Source of the DNA: an uncultured Pseudoxanthomonas sp.
GTDB lineage: Bacteria; Pseudomonadota; Gammaproteobacteria; Xanthomonadales; Xanthomonadaceae
NCBI GenBank assembly: GCA_946886405.1
Contig: CAMPIO010000082.1
Coordinates: 1-15,538, forward strand
Length of the DNA stretch: 15,538 nt
Direction: 5' to 3'
Made by a program: the position numbers and the translations under genes. Under the pieces are notes generated by a model. That model worked only from the letters and a program-made list of their open reading frames with translations, was not told the origin of the DNA and did no database searches. Each line of letters begins with the position of its first letter. Position 1 is the first letter of the stretch. This document shows positions 1 through 6,183 of the stretch, piece by piece.

Positions 1-223
1 TGTCGGTGGTGACGATGTAGACCTCGGCGCCGGCCTTCTGGAACTCGGCGTAGTTCGTCGCGGCGTCTTCCACTTCGGTCGGGCAATTGAACGTGAAGGC
101 GGCCGGCATGAAGATCAGGACCGACCACTTGCCCTTCAGGGTGCCGTCGGTGACTTCGACGAACTCGCCGTTGTGGAACGCGGTGGTCTTGAACGGCTGG
201 ACCGCAGTGTTGATCAGGGACAT
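1..223 (-). CDS. ahpC: Alkyl hydroperoxide reductase subunit C (2-Cys peroxiredoxin), 5' part
   Basis: AhpC reduces hydrogen peroxide, organic peroxides and peroxynitrite in the cytoplasm and is recycled by AhpF. The 74 visible residues begin MSLINTAVQPFKTTAFHNG and include GKWSVLIF, then AFTFNCPTE holding the peroxidatic cysteine (about residue 49), then NYAEFQKAGAEVYIVTTD, the standard N-terminal half of the AhpC thioredoxin fold. Asparagine before the cysteine, where enterobacterial AhpC has valine, is as I remember the Xanthomonas proteins. The start is set by a GAGGA ribosome site (230-234) six nucleotides from the ATG. The gene leaves the window on the left, so the resolving cysteine and the ahpF/oxyR neighbourhood cannot be seen. 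The family call is secure. Confidence 0.96.
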   Translation of the reverse strand, partial: MSLINTAVQPFKTTAFHNGEFVEVTDGTLKGKWSVLIFMPAAFTFNCPTEVEDAATNYAEFQKAGAEVYIVTTD

Positions 224-288
224 GAAAGATCCTCGTTTAGTGGAGTGGGTGTGGTGAAGCGATGGCGCCATGGTAGGCAGGGGCTATT

Positions 289-317
289 GATATCTCAAAT
301 CGATTGATGGAATTGAA
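289..317 (-). promoter_or_regulatory. Candidate ahpC promoter
   Basis: On the minus strand TTCAAT (312-317) and GATATC (289-294) are 17 nt apart. Both match the -35/-10 consensus only partly, as expected for an activator-dependent promoter. The -35 box abuts the OxyR-like dyad at 320-336. The predicted transcript starts near 282 and has a leader of about 60 nt. Confidence 0.4.
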
Positions 318-319
318 TA

Positions 320-336
320 GATAGTTTTTGACTATC
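320..336. promoter_or_regulatory. Candidate OxyR operator upstream of ahpC
   Basis: GATAG at 320-324 and CTATC at 332-336 form a perfect 5-bp inverted repeat with 7 nt between. This is the ATAG-N7-CTAT half of the known OxyR consensus. A second ATAG/CTAT pair at the expected spacing is not intact (343-346 reads GTAT). The site lies about 100 nt before the ahpC start in an AT-rich island within otherwise GC-rich DNA and touches the predicted -35 box, the position used by OxyR activators. The dyad is seen; OxyR as its binder is inferred. Confidence 0.6.
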
Positions 337-597
337 GTATAAGTATTCCCTCTCCCTTTGTACGCAAGCGAGCACGGTGTACATGGTGGTGAAGTCCATA
401 TTTTTCAATGGCTTGTGAAGGCGATGGTCTGGCCGTCCGCCATGCGTCGCCGCTGGAGACGCGCGCGGCAACTCTGAATCAGGCGCGCGGCGCTGTCTTC
501 GGAGGGCAGCCAATCGCGGCAGCGACGTCCCTGCGCGATAGAGCACCATGATGGTGCGTCGCGGCGAGACGGCTTCGTCCGGACTGGCAGGCCCCGC
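337..597. other. Intergenic region without a supported gene
   Basis: Between the ahpC control region and prmC I find no convincing gene. The minus-strand open frame covering 295-612 has an arginine-rich translation with no recognisable motif and runs through the ahpC operator. An 11-codon plus-strand frame near 384 (beginning MVVKSIFF) has no ribosome site. The stretch may hold the distal part of the prmC promoter. Confidence 0.5.
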
Positions 598-603
598 TAA
601 CAT
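598..603 (+). promoter_or_regulatory. -10 box of prmC, probably giving a leaderless mRNA
   Basis: TAACAT ends 8 nt before the prmC ATG and the gene has no Shine-Dalgarno sequence, so transcription should begin at or next to the start codon. Similar boxes at other starts in this window (TAGCAT before the Nudix gene and pntAA, TAGACT before pip) support it. No clear -35 box is visible. Confidence 0.45.
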
Positions 604-611
604 GCGCGGCA

Positions 612-1484
612 ATGCCTTCCGATCTGCCTACCGCCCGCCTTGATCTGGCCCTGCGTGCCGCCGCCACCCGGCTCTCCGGGCCGGATGCTCGCCACGAGGC
701 CGAGCACTTGTTGCTGCACGTGCTGGGGCGTGACCGCGCCTGGCTGTTCGCCCATGGCGGCGATCCGCTGCCGGCATCCGACGCGGCCGCCTTCGACGCG
801 CTGCTGACCCGGCGCGCTGCGGGCGAACCGCTGGCGTACCTGCTGGGCCGGCGTGGTTTCTGGACGCTGGACCTGCAGGTGTCGCCCGCCACCCTGATCC
901 CGCGCCCGGAAACCGAGCGACTGGTGGAACTGTCGCTGGAGCGCCTGCCGGACGACCGTCCGCTGCGCATCGCCGACCTCGGCACCGGCAGTGGTGCCAT
1001 CGCGCTCGCGCTCGCGAGCGAGCGGCCGCTGGCGCAGGTGGTCGCGACCGACCTCAGCGACGACGCACTGCAGGTCGCTCAGGCCAATGCCATGACGAAC
1101 CGCATCGCCAACGTCGCTTTCCGTCAGGGAAGCTGGCGGGTACCGCTGGCCGGCGAACGCTTCGATCTGATCGCCAGCAACCCGCCGTACATCGCGGAGG
1201 GCGATCCGCACTTGGCACAGGGCGACCTGCGTTTCGAACCGCCCACGGCCCTGTCGTCGGGCAGTGACGGCCTGGACGCCATCCGCGAGATCGTCGCCCT
1301 TGCGCCGGCTCACCTCCTGCCCGGCGGCTGGCTGTTGCTGGAGCACGGGTGGGATCAGGGCGAGGCGATCCGCGCGCTGTTGATCGCTGCCGGTTTTGCC
1401 GACGTCGCCACGGAGAGGGATCTCGAACGGCGTGACCGCGTGACGCTGGGGCGCGTCACGGAAGCACGGGACGGCAGCCGCTAG
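612..1484 (+). CDS. prmC: Peptide chain release factor N5-glutamine methyltransferase PrmC (HemK)
   Basis: PrmC methylates the glutamine of the GGQ motif in release factors RF1 and RF2 using S-adenosylmethionine, which speeds translation termination. The 290-residue protein has the usual length and order: an N-terminal helical substrate-binding domain (about 1-90), the family signature IPRPET (96-101), the SAM-binding loop DLGTGSG (122-128), and the catalytic NPPY (190-193) that holds the glutamine side chain. The next ATG upstream (602) is out of frame, and a -10-like box lies just before 612, so a leaderless start at 612 fits. pip follows 30 nt after the stop, and its own -10 box overlaps the prmC stop codon. 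PrmB, the ribosomal-protein paralogue, also has NPPY, but the release-factor type is favoured by IPRPET and overall length. Confidence 0.95.
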   Translation: MPSDLPTARLDLALRAAATRLSGPDARHEAEHLLLHVLGRDRAWLFAHGGDPLPASDAAAFDALLTRRAAGEPLAYLLGRRGFWTLDLQVSPATLIPRPETERLVELSLERLPDDRPLRIADLGTGSGAIALALASERPLAQVVATDLSDDALQVAQANAMTNRIANVAFRQGSWRVPLAGERFDLIASNPPYIAEGDPHLAQGDLRFEPPTALSSGSDGLDAIREIVALAPAHLLPGGWLLLEHGWDQGEAIRALLIAAGFADVATERDLERRDRVTLGRVTEARDGSR

Positions 1485-1487
1485 ACT
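1482..1487 (+). promoter_or_regulatory. Candidate -10 box of pip
   Basis: TAGACT overlaps the prmC stop codon (TAG at 1482-1484) and lies 27 nt before the pip start. It would give a leader of about 20 nt with AGGA (1501-1504) as ribosome site. The -35 position is not convincing. Confidence 0.35.
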
Positions 1488-1514
1488 GTCGCTTTCATCC
1501 AGGACACGCCGCCC

Positions 1515-2456
1515 ATGCGCACGCTGTACCCCGATATCGAGCCCTTCGACACCGGCACGCTGAAGGTCGACGACCGCCACACGCTGTATTACGAACAGTG
1601 CGGCAACCCGCAGGGCAAGCCGGTCGTGCTGCTGCATGGCGGCCCCGGCGCCGGCTGCAGCCCGAAGATGCGCCGCTTCCACGATCCCGCGAAGTACCGC
1701 ATCGTGCTGTTCGATCAGCGTGGCTCCGGCCGTTCGACGCCGCATGCGGATCTGGTGGACAACACCACCTGGGACCTGGTGGCCGACATCGAGAAACTGC
1801 GCGAGAAGCTCGCCATCGAACGTTGGCAAGTGTTCGGTGGCAGCTGGGGCTCGACGCTGGCGCTGGCCTACGCCGAAACGCATCCACAGCGCGTGACCGA
1901 GCTGGTGCTGCGCGGCATCTTCATGCTGCGCCGATGGGAACTGGAGTGGTTCTACCAGGAAGGCGCGAGCCGGCTGTTCCCGGATGCGTGGGAGCACTAC
2001 GTCACTGCGATCCCGACGGTCGAGCGCCACGACCTGATCTCGGCGTTCCACCGCCGCCTGACCTCCGACGACAAGGCCACGCGACTGGCCGCGGCGAAGG
2101 CGTGGAGCGTGTGGGAAGGCGCGACCAGCTTCCTGCATGTCGACGCGGATTTCGTCAGCGGCCACGAGGAGCCGGAGTTCGCGCTGGCGTTCGCGCGCAT
2201 CGAGAACCACTACTTCGTCAACGGCGGCTTCTTCGAGGTCGAGGACCAGCTGCTGCGTGATGCTTCCCGCATCGCCGACATCCCGGGCGTGATCGTGCAC
2301 GGCCGCTATGACGTGGTCTGCCCGATCGCCAACGCCTGGGAACTGCACAAGGCCTGGCCGAAAGCGAAGCTCGAGATCACCCCGGCCTCGGGCCATTCCG
2401 CGTTCGAGGCCGAGAACGTCGACGCGCTCGTGCGCGCGACCGACAGCTTCGCCTGA
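1515..2456 (+). CDS. pip: Proline iminopeptidase (alpha/beta hydrolase, peptidase family S33)
   Basis: This aminopeptidase removes N-terminal proline from peptides and acts in the cytoplasm (no signal peptide). The 313 residues match the Xanthomonas enzyme in length and in position of the catalytic residues: oxyanion-hole motif HGGPG at 41-45, nucleophile Ser110 in GGSWGS, Asp266 in HGRYD and His294 in SGHSAFE. DQRGSGRSTPH (67-77) and ENHYF (230-234) are further family motifs. The start is the first ATG after a weak AGGA site. The hydrolase gene downstream begins 29 nt after the stop with its own ribosome site, so prmC, pip and that gene may share a transcript. The assignment is secure and nothing in the gene is unusual. 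Confidence 0.96.
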   Translation: MRTLYPDIEPFDTGTLKVDDRHTLYYEQCGNPQGKPVVLLHGGPGAGCSPKMRRFHDPAKYRIVLFDQRGSGRSTPHADLVDNTTWDLVADIEKLREKLAIERWQVFGGSWGSTLALAYAETHPQRVTELVLRGIFMLRRWELEWFYQEGASRLFPDAWEHYVTAIPTVERHDLISAFHRRLTSDDKATRLAAAKAWSVWEGATSFLHVDADFVSGHEEPEFALAFARIENHYFVNGGFFEVEDQLLRDASRIADIPGVIVHGRYDVVCPIANAWELHKAWPKAKLEITPASGHSAFEAENVDALVRATDSFA

Positions 2457-2485
2457 CGACACTGCTTCGCAACCCGGAGAACGCC

Positions 2486-3385
2486 ATGGACCCCTCGCGC
2501 ACCACCGCCTCCGCGTTCGACCAGCGTGTGCTTGACCTGTACGACGACTACGTCCATGGCCGCGTCGACCGCCGCGGTTTCCTGTCCGGCGCGGCGCAGT
2601 TCGCCGTTGTCGGCACGACGGCGGCGGGCCTGCTGGCGGCCTTGGCGCCGCAGTACGCGTTCGCTGCGCAGGTGGCGGCGGACGATGCGCGCATTACCAC
2701 GGTCTATCGCACGTTCCCGGCGCCGCAGGGCCACGATGAAGGACGCGGCTTGCTGGCGATGCCGCGCGCGCCGGGACGCCATCCGGTGGTGCTGGTGGTG
2801 CACGAGAATCGCGGGCTGAATCCCTACATCGAGGATGTCGCACGTCGTCTTGCCGTCGCGGGTTTCATCGCGTTCGCGCCGGATGCGCTGTATCCGCTCG
2901 GCGGGTATCCCGGCAATGACGACAAGGGGCGTGAGATGCAGGCCACGCTGGACCGCGCGAAGGTGATGGCCGACCTGGAGGCTGCGGCGCGCTTCGCGCA
3001 CGCGTTGCCGCGCGGTAACGGGAAGCTCGGCGTTGTCGGTTTCTGTTTCGGTGGCCTGGTGACCAACGTGCTCGCTTCCCGGTTGCCGGATGTCGTCGAT
3101 GCCGGCGTGCCGTACTACGGCGGCCAACCGTCCGCAGAAGAGGCGGCGCGCATCAGGGCGCCGCTGCTGCTGCAGTTCGCCGAACTCGACACGCGCGTCA
3201 ATGCCGGCTGGCCGGCTTACGAGCAGCAACTGAAGGCCGCTGGCGTCGCGTACACGGCGTACGTGTATCCCGGCGCGAACCACGGCTTCCACAACGACAC
3301 GACGCCGCGCTACGACCAAGCGGCGGCCACGTTGTCGTGGCAGCGGACGCTGGCCTTCTTCCGCGACCATCTCGCGGGTCACTAG
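2486..3385 (+). CDS. Dienelactone hydrolase family protein with twin-arginine (Tat) signal
   Basis: The 299-residue protein is an alpha/beta hydrolase of the dienelactone hydrolase (carboxymethylenebutenolidase) family. Its N-terminus has DRRGFLSGAAQFAVVG (28-43) followed by a hydrophobic stretch to about residue 61, a twin-arginine export signal placed after some 28 hydrophilic residues, as in YghX-like members. The catalytic triad is visible: Cys187 in GFCFGG (185-190), Asp235 in AELD and His266 in GANHGFHN (263-270). VHENRG (105-110) precedes the lid. The enzyme should therefore fold in the cytoplasm and work in the periplasm; the natural ester or lactone substrate cannot be read from sequence. 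A GGAGA site lies 5-8 nt before the ATG. The stop codon is inside a tandem duplication (3368-3411). Confidence 0.9.
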   Translation: MDPSRTTASAFDQRVLDLYDDYVHGRVDRRGFLSGAAQFAVVGTTAAGLLAALAPQYAFAAQVAADDARITTVYRTFPAPQGHDEGRGLLAMPRAPGRHPVVLVVHENRGLNPYIEDVARRLAVAGFIAFAPDALYPLGGYPGNDDKGREMQATLDRAKVMADLEAAARFAHALPRGNGKLGVVGFCFGGLVTNVLASRLPDVVDAGVPYYGGQPSAEEAARIRAPLLLQFAELDTRVNAGWPAYEQQLKAAGVAYTAYVYPGANHGFHNDTTPRYDQAAATLSWQRTLAFFRDHLAGH

Positions 3386-3411
3386 CGGACATCTCGCGGG
3401 TCACTAGCGGA
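3368..3411. repeat. Perfect 22-bp tandem duplication across a stop codon
   Basis: Positions 3368-3389 and 3390-3411 are identical. Each copy starts CATCTCGCGG and ends CACTAGCGGA. The first copy carries the last codons (HLAGH) and TAG stop of the hydrolase gene; the second lies in the intergenic gap. Because 22 is not a multiple of three, the second TAG falls in the frame of the downstream DUF4019-like gene and limits how far upstream that gene could start. Confidence 0.97.
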
Positions 3412-3473
3412 GGCAGATCGGATCCACGGCCTGCTGTCCGGTCGCCGCATGCACGTACGAACGAGACGGAGGG

Positions 3474-3938
3474 GTGCCTCGCGGCCGGTCGCGTGGCGGC
3501 GACCAGACGATGCGGACGTGCGTGACGATGGTGGATGCAGGGCAGGCGAGCGAAGGCAGGATCGGACTGGAGGACGTCGACATCCCGCGGCTGGGCATGG
3601 CGGCGATGCGGTTCATCCAGGCGATCGAGCAGGGGCATCACGGCGTGCTGTGGGACGCGGCGTCGGATGCGATCCGGCAGTCGATGCCGCGCGACGCGTT
3701 CATCCACTCCCTGGCCCATCGCCATGACGTGCTGGGGCGGGGCACCGGCCGTCGCTGGACGGCCGTCCGGGTAGGTCGCCCCACCACCCGGGCCGACCAG
3801 TTGACGGGCACCTACGCGATGCTGGAATTCTCGGTGTCCTTCGGCGGACGCGGCACGCCGCATCGCGAAGTCATCACCCTGCGGCGCGAGGAAAGCGGCA
3901 TCTGGCGCCTGGCCGGTTACGGTGTCAACGCGACGTAA
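3474..3938 (+). CDS. DUF4019-like protein of unknown function
   Basis: A 154-residue protein if read from the GTG at 3474. Its body follows the pattern I know from DUF4019: a helix ending in a Trp-Ala-Ser stretch (47-64), HRHDVLGR (82-89) with an Arg-Arg pair at 93-94, a strand YAMLEFSVSF (114-123) and a C-terminal strand pair EVITLRREESGIWRLAGYGV (132-151). Family function is unknown. Most members I know are exported, but no signal peptide is visible here in any start, and the frame is closed upstream by TAG at 3405. The start is uncertain: GGAGG (3468-3472) is only one nucleotide from the GTG, so ATG at 3510 or 3528 may be used. The stop is 3 nt from that of the convergent Nudix gene. Confidence 0.68.
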   Translation: MPRGRSRGGDQTMRTCVTMVDAGQASEGRIGLEDVDIPRLGMAAMRFIQAIEQGHHGVLWDAASDAIRQSMPRDAFIHSLAHRHDVLGRGTGRRWTAVRVGRPTTRADQLTGTYAMLEFSVSFGGRGTPHREVITLRREESGIWRLAGYGVNAT

Positions 3939-3941
3939 GCG

Positions 3942-4508
3942 TCAGCTGCGCGGCGTGCCGTCGAGGGTGTGGTCGATCATCCACAGGCCCGCCCACAGCT
4001 TGGCGTCGAGCTCATAGCCTTCACCCATCTTCTGCGCCAGCCATGCGGCCGCACGCGGGCGTGGAATGGCGTGCACCGTGATGTCTTCGTCGCCATCGCC
4101 GCCACCGTCGCCGATCTTGCGCAGGCCGCTGGCACGGACGAAGGCAATCCGTTCGCTGCTGCTGCCCGACGAGGTCGGTCCGATCATCAGCACCTCGGCG
4201 TGATCGGCGGTCCAGCCGGTTTCCTCTTCCAGCTCGCGTACCGCAGATACCTCGATCGACTCGCCGGCATGGATGTCGCCGACCAGCCCCGCCGGCATCT
4301 CGATGGTGCGCGCCTGCAGCGGAACGCGGAACTGCTCGACGAACAGCACGTCGTCGTCCGGCGTCACTGCGATGATGATCGCCGCCAGTCCGCCGGCATG
4401 CGCGCGTTCCACGTACTCCCAGGTGCCGCGCACCATCATGCGCTGGTACTTGCCCTGCCAGACCACACTGGCCGGTACCTTTCGCTTGTCGTCGTCGCGT
4501 TCGTCCAT
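3942..4508 (-). CDS. Nudix hydrolase, ADP-ribose pyrophosphatase-like
   Basis: Nudix enzymes split nucleoside diphosphates linked to another group, using Mg2+. The 188-residue protein has a complete Nudix box, G-x5-E-x7-REUxEExGU: Gly77, Glu83 and RELEEETGW at 91-99. The preceding EMPAGLV (70-76) and FVEQFRVP (56-63) are typical of the ADP-ribose/NudF-like branch, so ADP-ribose or a related sugar nucleotide is the likely substrate; this is inferred. An acidic glycine-rich loop (GDGGGDGDED, 133-142) after the box is unusual. The gene lies 40 nt downstream of the exonuclease gene on the same strand, but a TAGCAT box six nucleotides before its ATG suggests its own leaderless transcript as well. 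Confidence 0.92.
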   Translation of the reverse strand: MDERDDDKRKVPASVVWQGKYQRMMVRGTWEYVERAHAGGLAAIIIAVTPDDDVLFVEQFRVPLQARTIEMPAGLVGDIHAGESIEVSAVRELEEETGWTADHAEVLMIGPTSSGSSSERIAFVRASGLRKIGDGGGDGDEDITVHAIPRPRAAAWLAQKMGEGYELDAKLWAGLWMIDHTLDGTPRS

Positions 4509-4514
4509 GCGGGG

Positions 4515-4520
4515 ATGCTA
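4515..4520 (-). promoter_or_regulatory. -10 box of the Nudix gene, probably leaderless
   Basis: On the minus strand TAGCAT is followed by six nucleotides and the ATG, and there is no ribosome site. This matches the spacing seen before prmC. It lies in the 40-nt gap after the exonuclease stop, so the Nudix gene could be transcribed independently of its upstream neighbours. The -35 position is weak. Confidence 0.42.
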
Positions 4521-4548
4521 TCGGGTGCGGATGACGTTTGACAGCCGG

Positions 4549-5469
4549 TCAGTACGCCGGCGGCTCCACTCCTGCCGCCACGCGCAGGCGCCGCCGTGTC
4601 ATGGGGCCGAAGCGCAGGGCGTCCGACAGGCCCGTCAACATGTCGCCATCGGCCTGGCCGCGGACGTGTTCCGTGCGGGTATCGCCCAGCGGGGCATCCA
4701 GCGCGATGGTGGTCAGCTGGCGCCACAGCAGTGCGTGCTCGCGTTGCTCCCGCAACCGCACCGCGAGGGTGGCGGCGCCGCGCAGGCGCAGGAAAGCGAC
4801 TTCGTCCATGCGGGCGAGCAGGGTGTCGAGGTCGCCGAAGTGCGCCAGCAACACGGCGGCGGACTTGGGGCCGATGCCGGTCACGCCGGGGATGTTGTCC
4901 ACCGCATCGCCTGTCAGCGCCAGGTAATCGGCGATCTGCCGCGCTTCCACGCCGTGGCGCGCCTTCACGCCGGCCATGCCCCAGCGCTGTCCACGCGCGA
5001 AGTCCCACTGTTCGTCATGCTCGTCCAGCAACTGGGAGAGGTCCTTGTCGGCGGACACGATGACGCCACGGAATCCGCGTGGCCTTGCTTCGTGCAGCGC
5101 GCTGCCGATCAGATCGTCCGCTTCGTATTCGCCATGCGCCAGTACGCTCAGGCCCAGCGCGGCACACAACGCCTTGCAATGGGTGAACTGGCGACGGAGT
5201 TCTTCCGGCGCGGGATCGCGGTTGGCCTTGTACGCCGGGTAGATTCTGTTGCGGAAGCAGCTGTCCAGCGCCTCGTCGAAGGCGATCGCGATGTTCGCGG
5301 GACGCTCCTTCTCCAGCAGTTCCAGCAGGAAGCGCGCGAAACCATGCACGGCATTGGTCGGCCAGCCGTCGGCATCCTGGAATTCATCCGGCATCGAGTG
5401 CCAGGCGCGGAACACGTACAGGCTGGCATCGACCAGGTACAGCGGACGCGGGTGCAGCGGATCAGGCAT
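4549..5469 (-). CDS. 5'-3' exonuclease / flap endonuclease (PolA N-domain or ExoIX type)
   Basis: A stand-alone 306-residue homologue of the 5'-nuclease domain of DNA polymerase I, which removes 5' flaps and RNA primers during replication and repair. The acidic metal-binding residues are in place: VDAS (13-16), AFDE (63-66), EYEADD (114-119), SADKD (139-143) and GDAVDN (187-192), followed by a helix-hairpin-helix DNA-binding segment PGVTGIGPKSAAVLL (194-208). YKANRD (80-85) is the helical-arch region. The length is close to the PolA N-domain and longer than E. coli ExoIX, so I give no gene symbol. The ATG overlaps the end of the nitroreductase gene by 8 nt, which implies translational coupling and fixes the start. 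Confidence 0.92.
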   Translation of the reverse strand: MPDPLHPRPLYLVDASLYVFRAWHSMPDEFQDADGWPTNAVHGFARFLLELLEKERPANIAIAFDEALDSCFRNRIYPAYKANRDPAPEELRRQFTHCKALCAALGLSVLAHGEYEADDLIGSALHEARPRGFRGVIVSADKDLSQLLDEHDEQWDFARGQRWGMAGVKARHGVEARQIADYLALTGDAVDNIPGVTGIGPKSAAVLLAHFGDLDTLLARMDEVAFLRLRGAATLAVRLREQREHALLWRQLTTIALDAPLGDTRTEHVRGQADGDMLTGLSDALRFGPMTRRRLRVAAGVEPPAY

Positions 5470-6043
5470 CGGGATTCCAGTCGGTCAGCAACGCGGCGGG
5501 ATCGGGACGTTCCCGTTCGGGTGCCTGCAGTCGCGGTGTGCCGATATGGATGAAGCCGACGATCTTTTCGTTTGGCGCGAGGCCCAGCAGTTGCGCCACA
5601 TGCGTGTCATAGGCCATCCAGCCGGTCAGCCACTGCGCGCCGAAGCCGAAGGCCTGCGCCGCCTGCAGCAAGGCGAAGCAGACACTGCCGGCGGTGAGCA
5701 GCTGTTCTTGTTCGGGCACCTTGTGGCCGGGCGTGAGCCGCGCGACGACGATGATGATGTCCGGAGCGCTGGAAAAACGGCCGCGATCCTTTTCCACGGC
5801 GGCATCGGGCGCATCGGGATCGAGCGCGCGGGTGCGGTCCGCCAACTGGTCGCCCAGCAGGTGGCGCGCAGCACCGTGAAGGTGGATGAAGCGGAACGGC
5901 ACCAGCTTGCCGTGGTCGGGCACGCGGACCGCAGACACGAGCATGCGATGCAGCGTGCCGGGGTCCGGGCCGGGTTCGCCCAATTGCTTCGAGGGCACGG
6001 AACGTCGTGCGTCCAATCCCTGCAACAGACTTTCAGTGAGCAT
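5462..6043 (-). CDS. Nitroreductase family protein (YdjA-like, FMN-dependent)
   Basis: The 193-residue protein is a small nitroreductase of the YdjA type, a homodimeric FMN flavoprotein reducing nitro compounds or quinones with NAD(P)H; the natural substrate is unknown for the group. Visible features are RRSVPSKQL (13-21) with the FMN-phosphate arginines, PDHGKLVPFRF (42-52), the long helix EQEQLLTAGSVCFALLQAAQ (111-130) with the following GFGAQWLTG (133-141), and GFIHIGTP (163-170). No signal peptide. It is the first gene of the minus-strand group with the exonuclease and Nudix genes. The ATG is eight to nine nucleotides after a TATAAG box and no Shine-Dalgarno is seen. Confidence 0.9.
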   Translation of the reverse strand: MLTESLLQGLDARRSVPSKQLGEPGPDPGTLHRMLVSAVRVPDHGKLVPFRFIHLHGAARHLLGDQLADRTRALDPDAPDAAVEKDRGRFSSAPDIIIVVARLTPGHKVPEQEQLLTAGSVCFALLQAAQAFGFGAQWLTGWMAYDTHVAQLLGLAPNEKIVGFIHIGTPRLQAPERERPDPAALLTDWNPDA

Positions 6044-6059
6044 CGAGGCGCCTTATAGT
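6031..6059 (+). promoter_or_regulatory. Candidate promoter of the first DUF1631 gene
   Basis: TTTCAG (6031-6036) and TATAGT (6054-6059) are exactly 17 nt apart, giving a plus-strand start near 6066. The -35 half lies over the 5' end of the nitroreductase gene. The -10 box shares its TATA core with the opposing promoter. Confidence 0.5.
6052..6057 (-). promoter_or_regulatory. -10 box of the nitroreductase-exonuclease-Nudix group
   Basis: On the minus strand TATAAG ends 8 nt before the nitroreductase ATG, giving a near-leaderless transcript. It overlaps the plus-strand TATAGT box at 6054-6059, so polymerase bound for one gene should exclude the other. No strong -35 box is seen. Confidence 0.42.
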
Positions 6060-6183
6060 GGGATGCAGTGCACAGTAGCGGTGCATGAGTTTAATCGCAG
6101 CGGATGCATCACGGTCCGCGCCACGCACGGATCCGCAATGCAGGACGGGTCGCAGCGGACAACCTGGCCGACCGAACGACGCA

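Noticed and set aside
384..419. Eleven-codon plus-strand frame beginning MVVKSIFF, a possible leader peptide
   Set aside because: No ribosome site, no regulatory codon run and no attenuator hairpins before prmC.
295..612. Minus-strand 105-codon frame in the ahpC-prmC gap
   Set aside because: No ribosome site and no motif, and it runs through the AT-rich ahpC operator and promoter.
597..2462. Minus-strand open frame of 621 codons opposite prmC and pip
   Set aside because: It covers two certain plus-strand enzymes with complete catalytic motifs; its own translation has no known domain.
4538..4543. Perfect TTGACA hexamer on the plus strand
   Set aside because: No -10-like sequence lies 16-18 nt downstream, and the neighbouring genes run on the minus strand.
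6085..6183. N-terminal extension of DUF1631 copy A from ATG 6085
   Set aside because: The 33 extra codons have A/T-rich third positions unlike the gene and no match in copy B; kept only as an alternative start.
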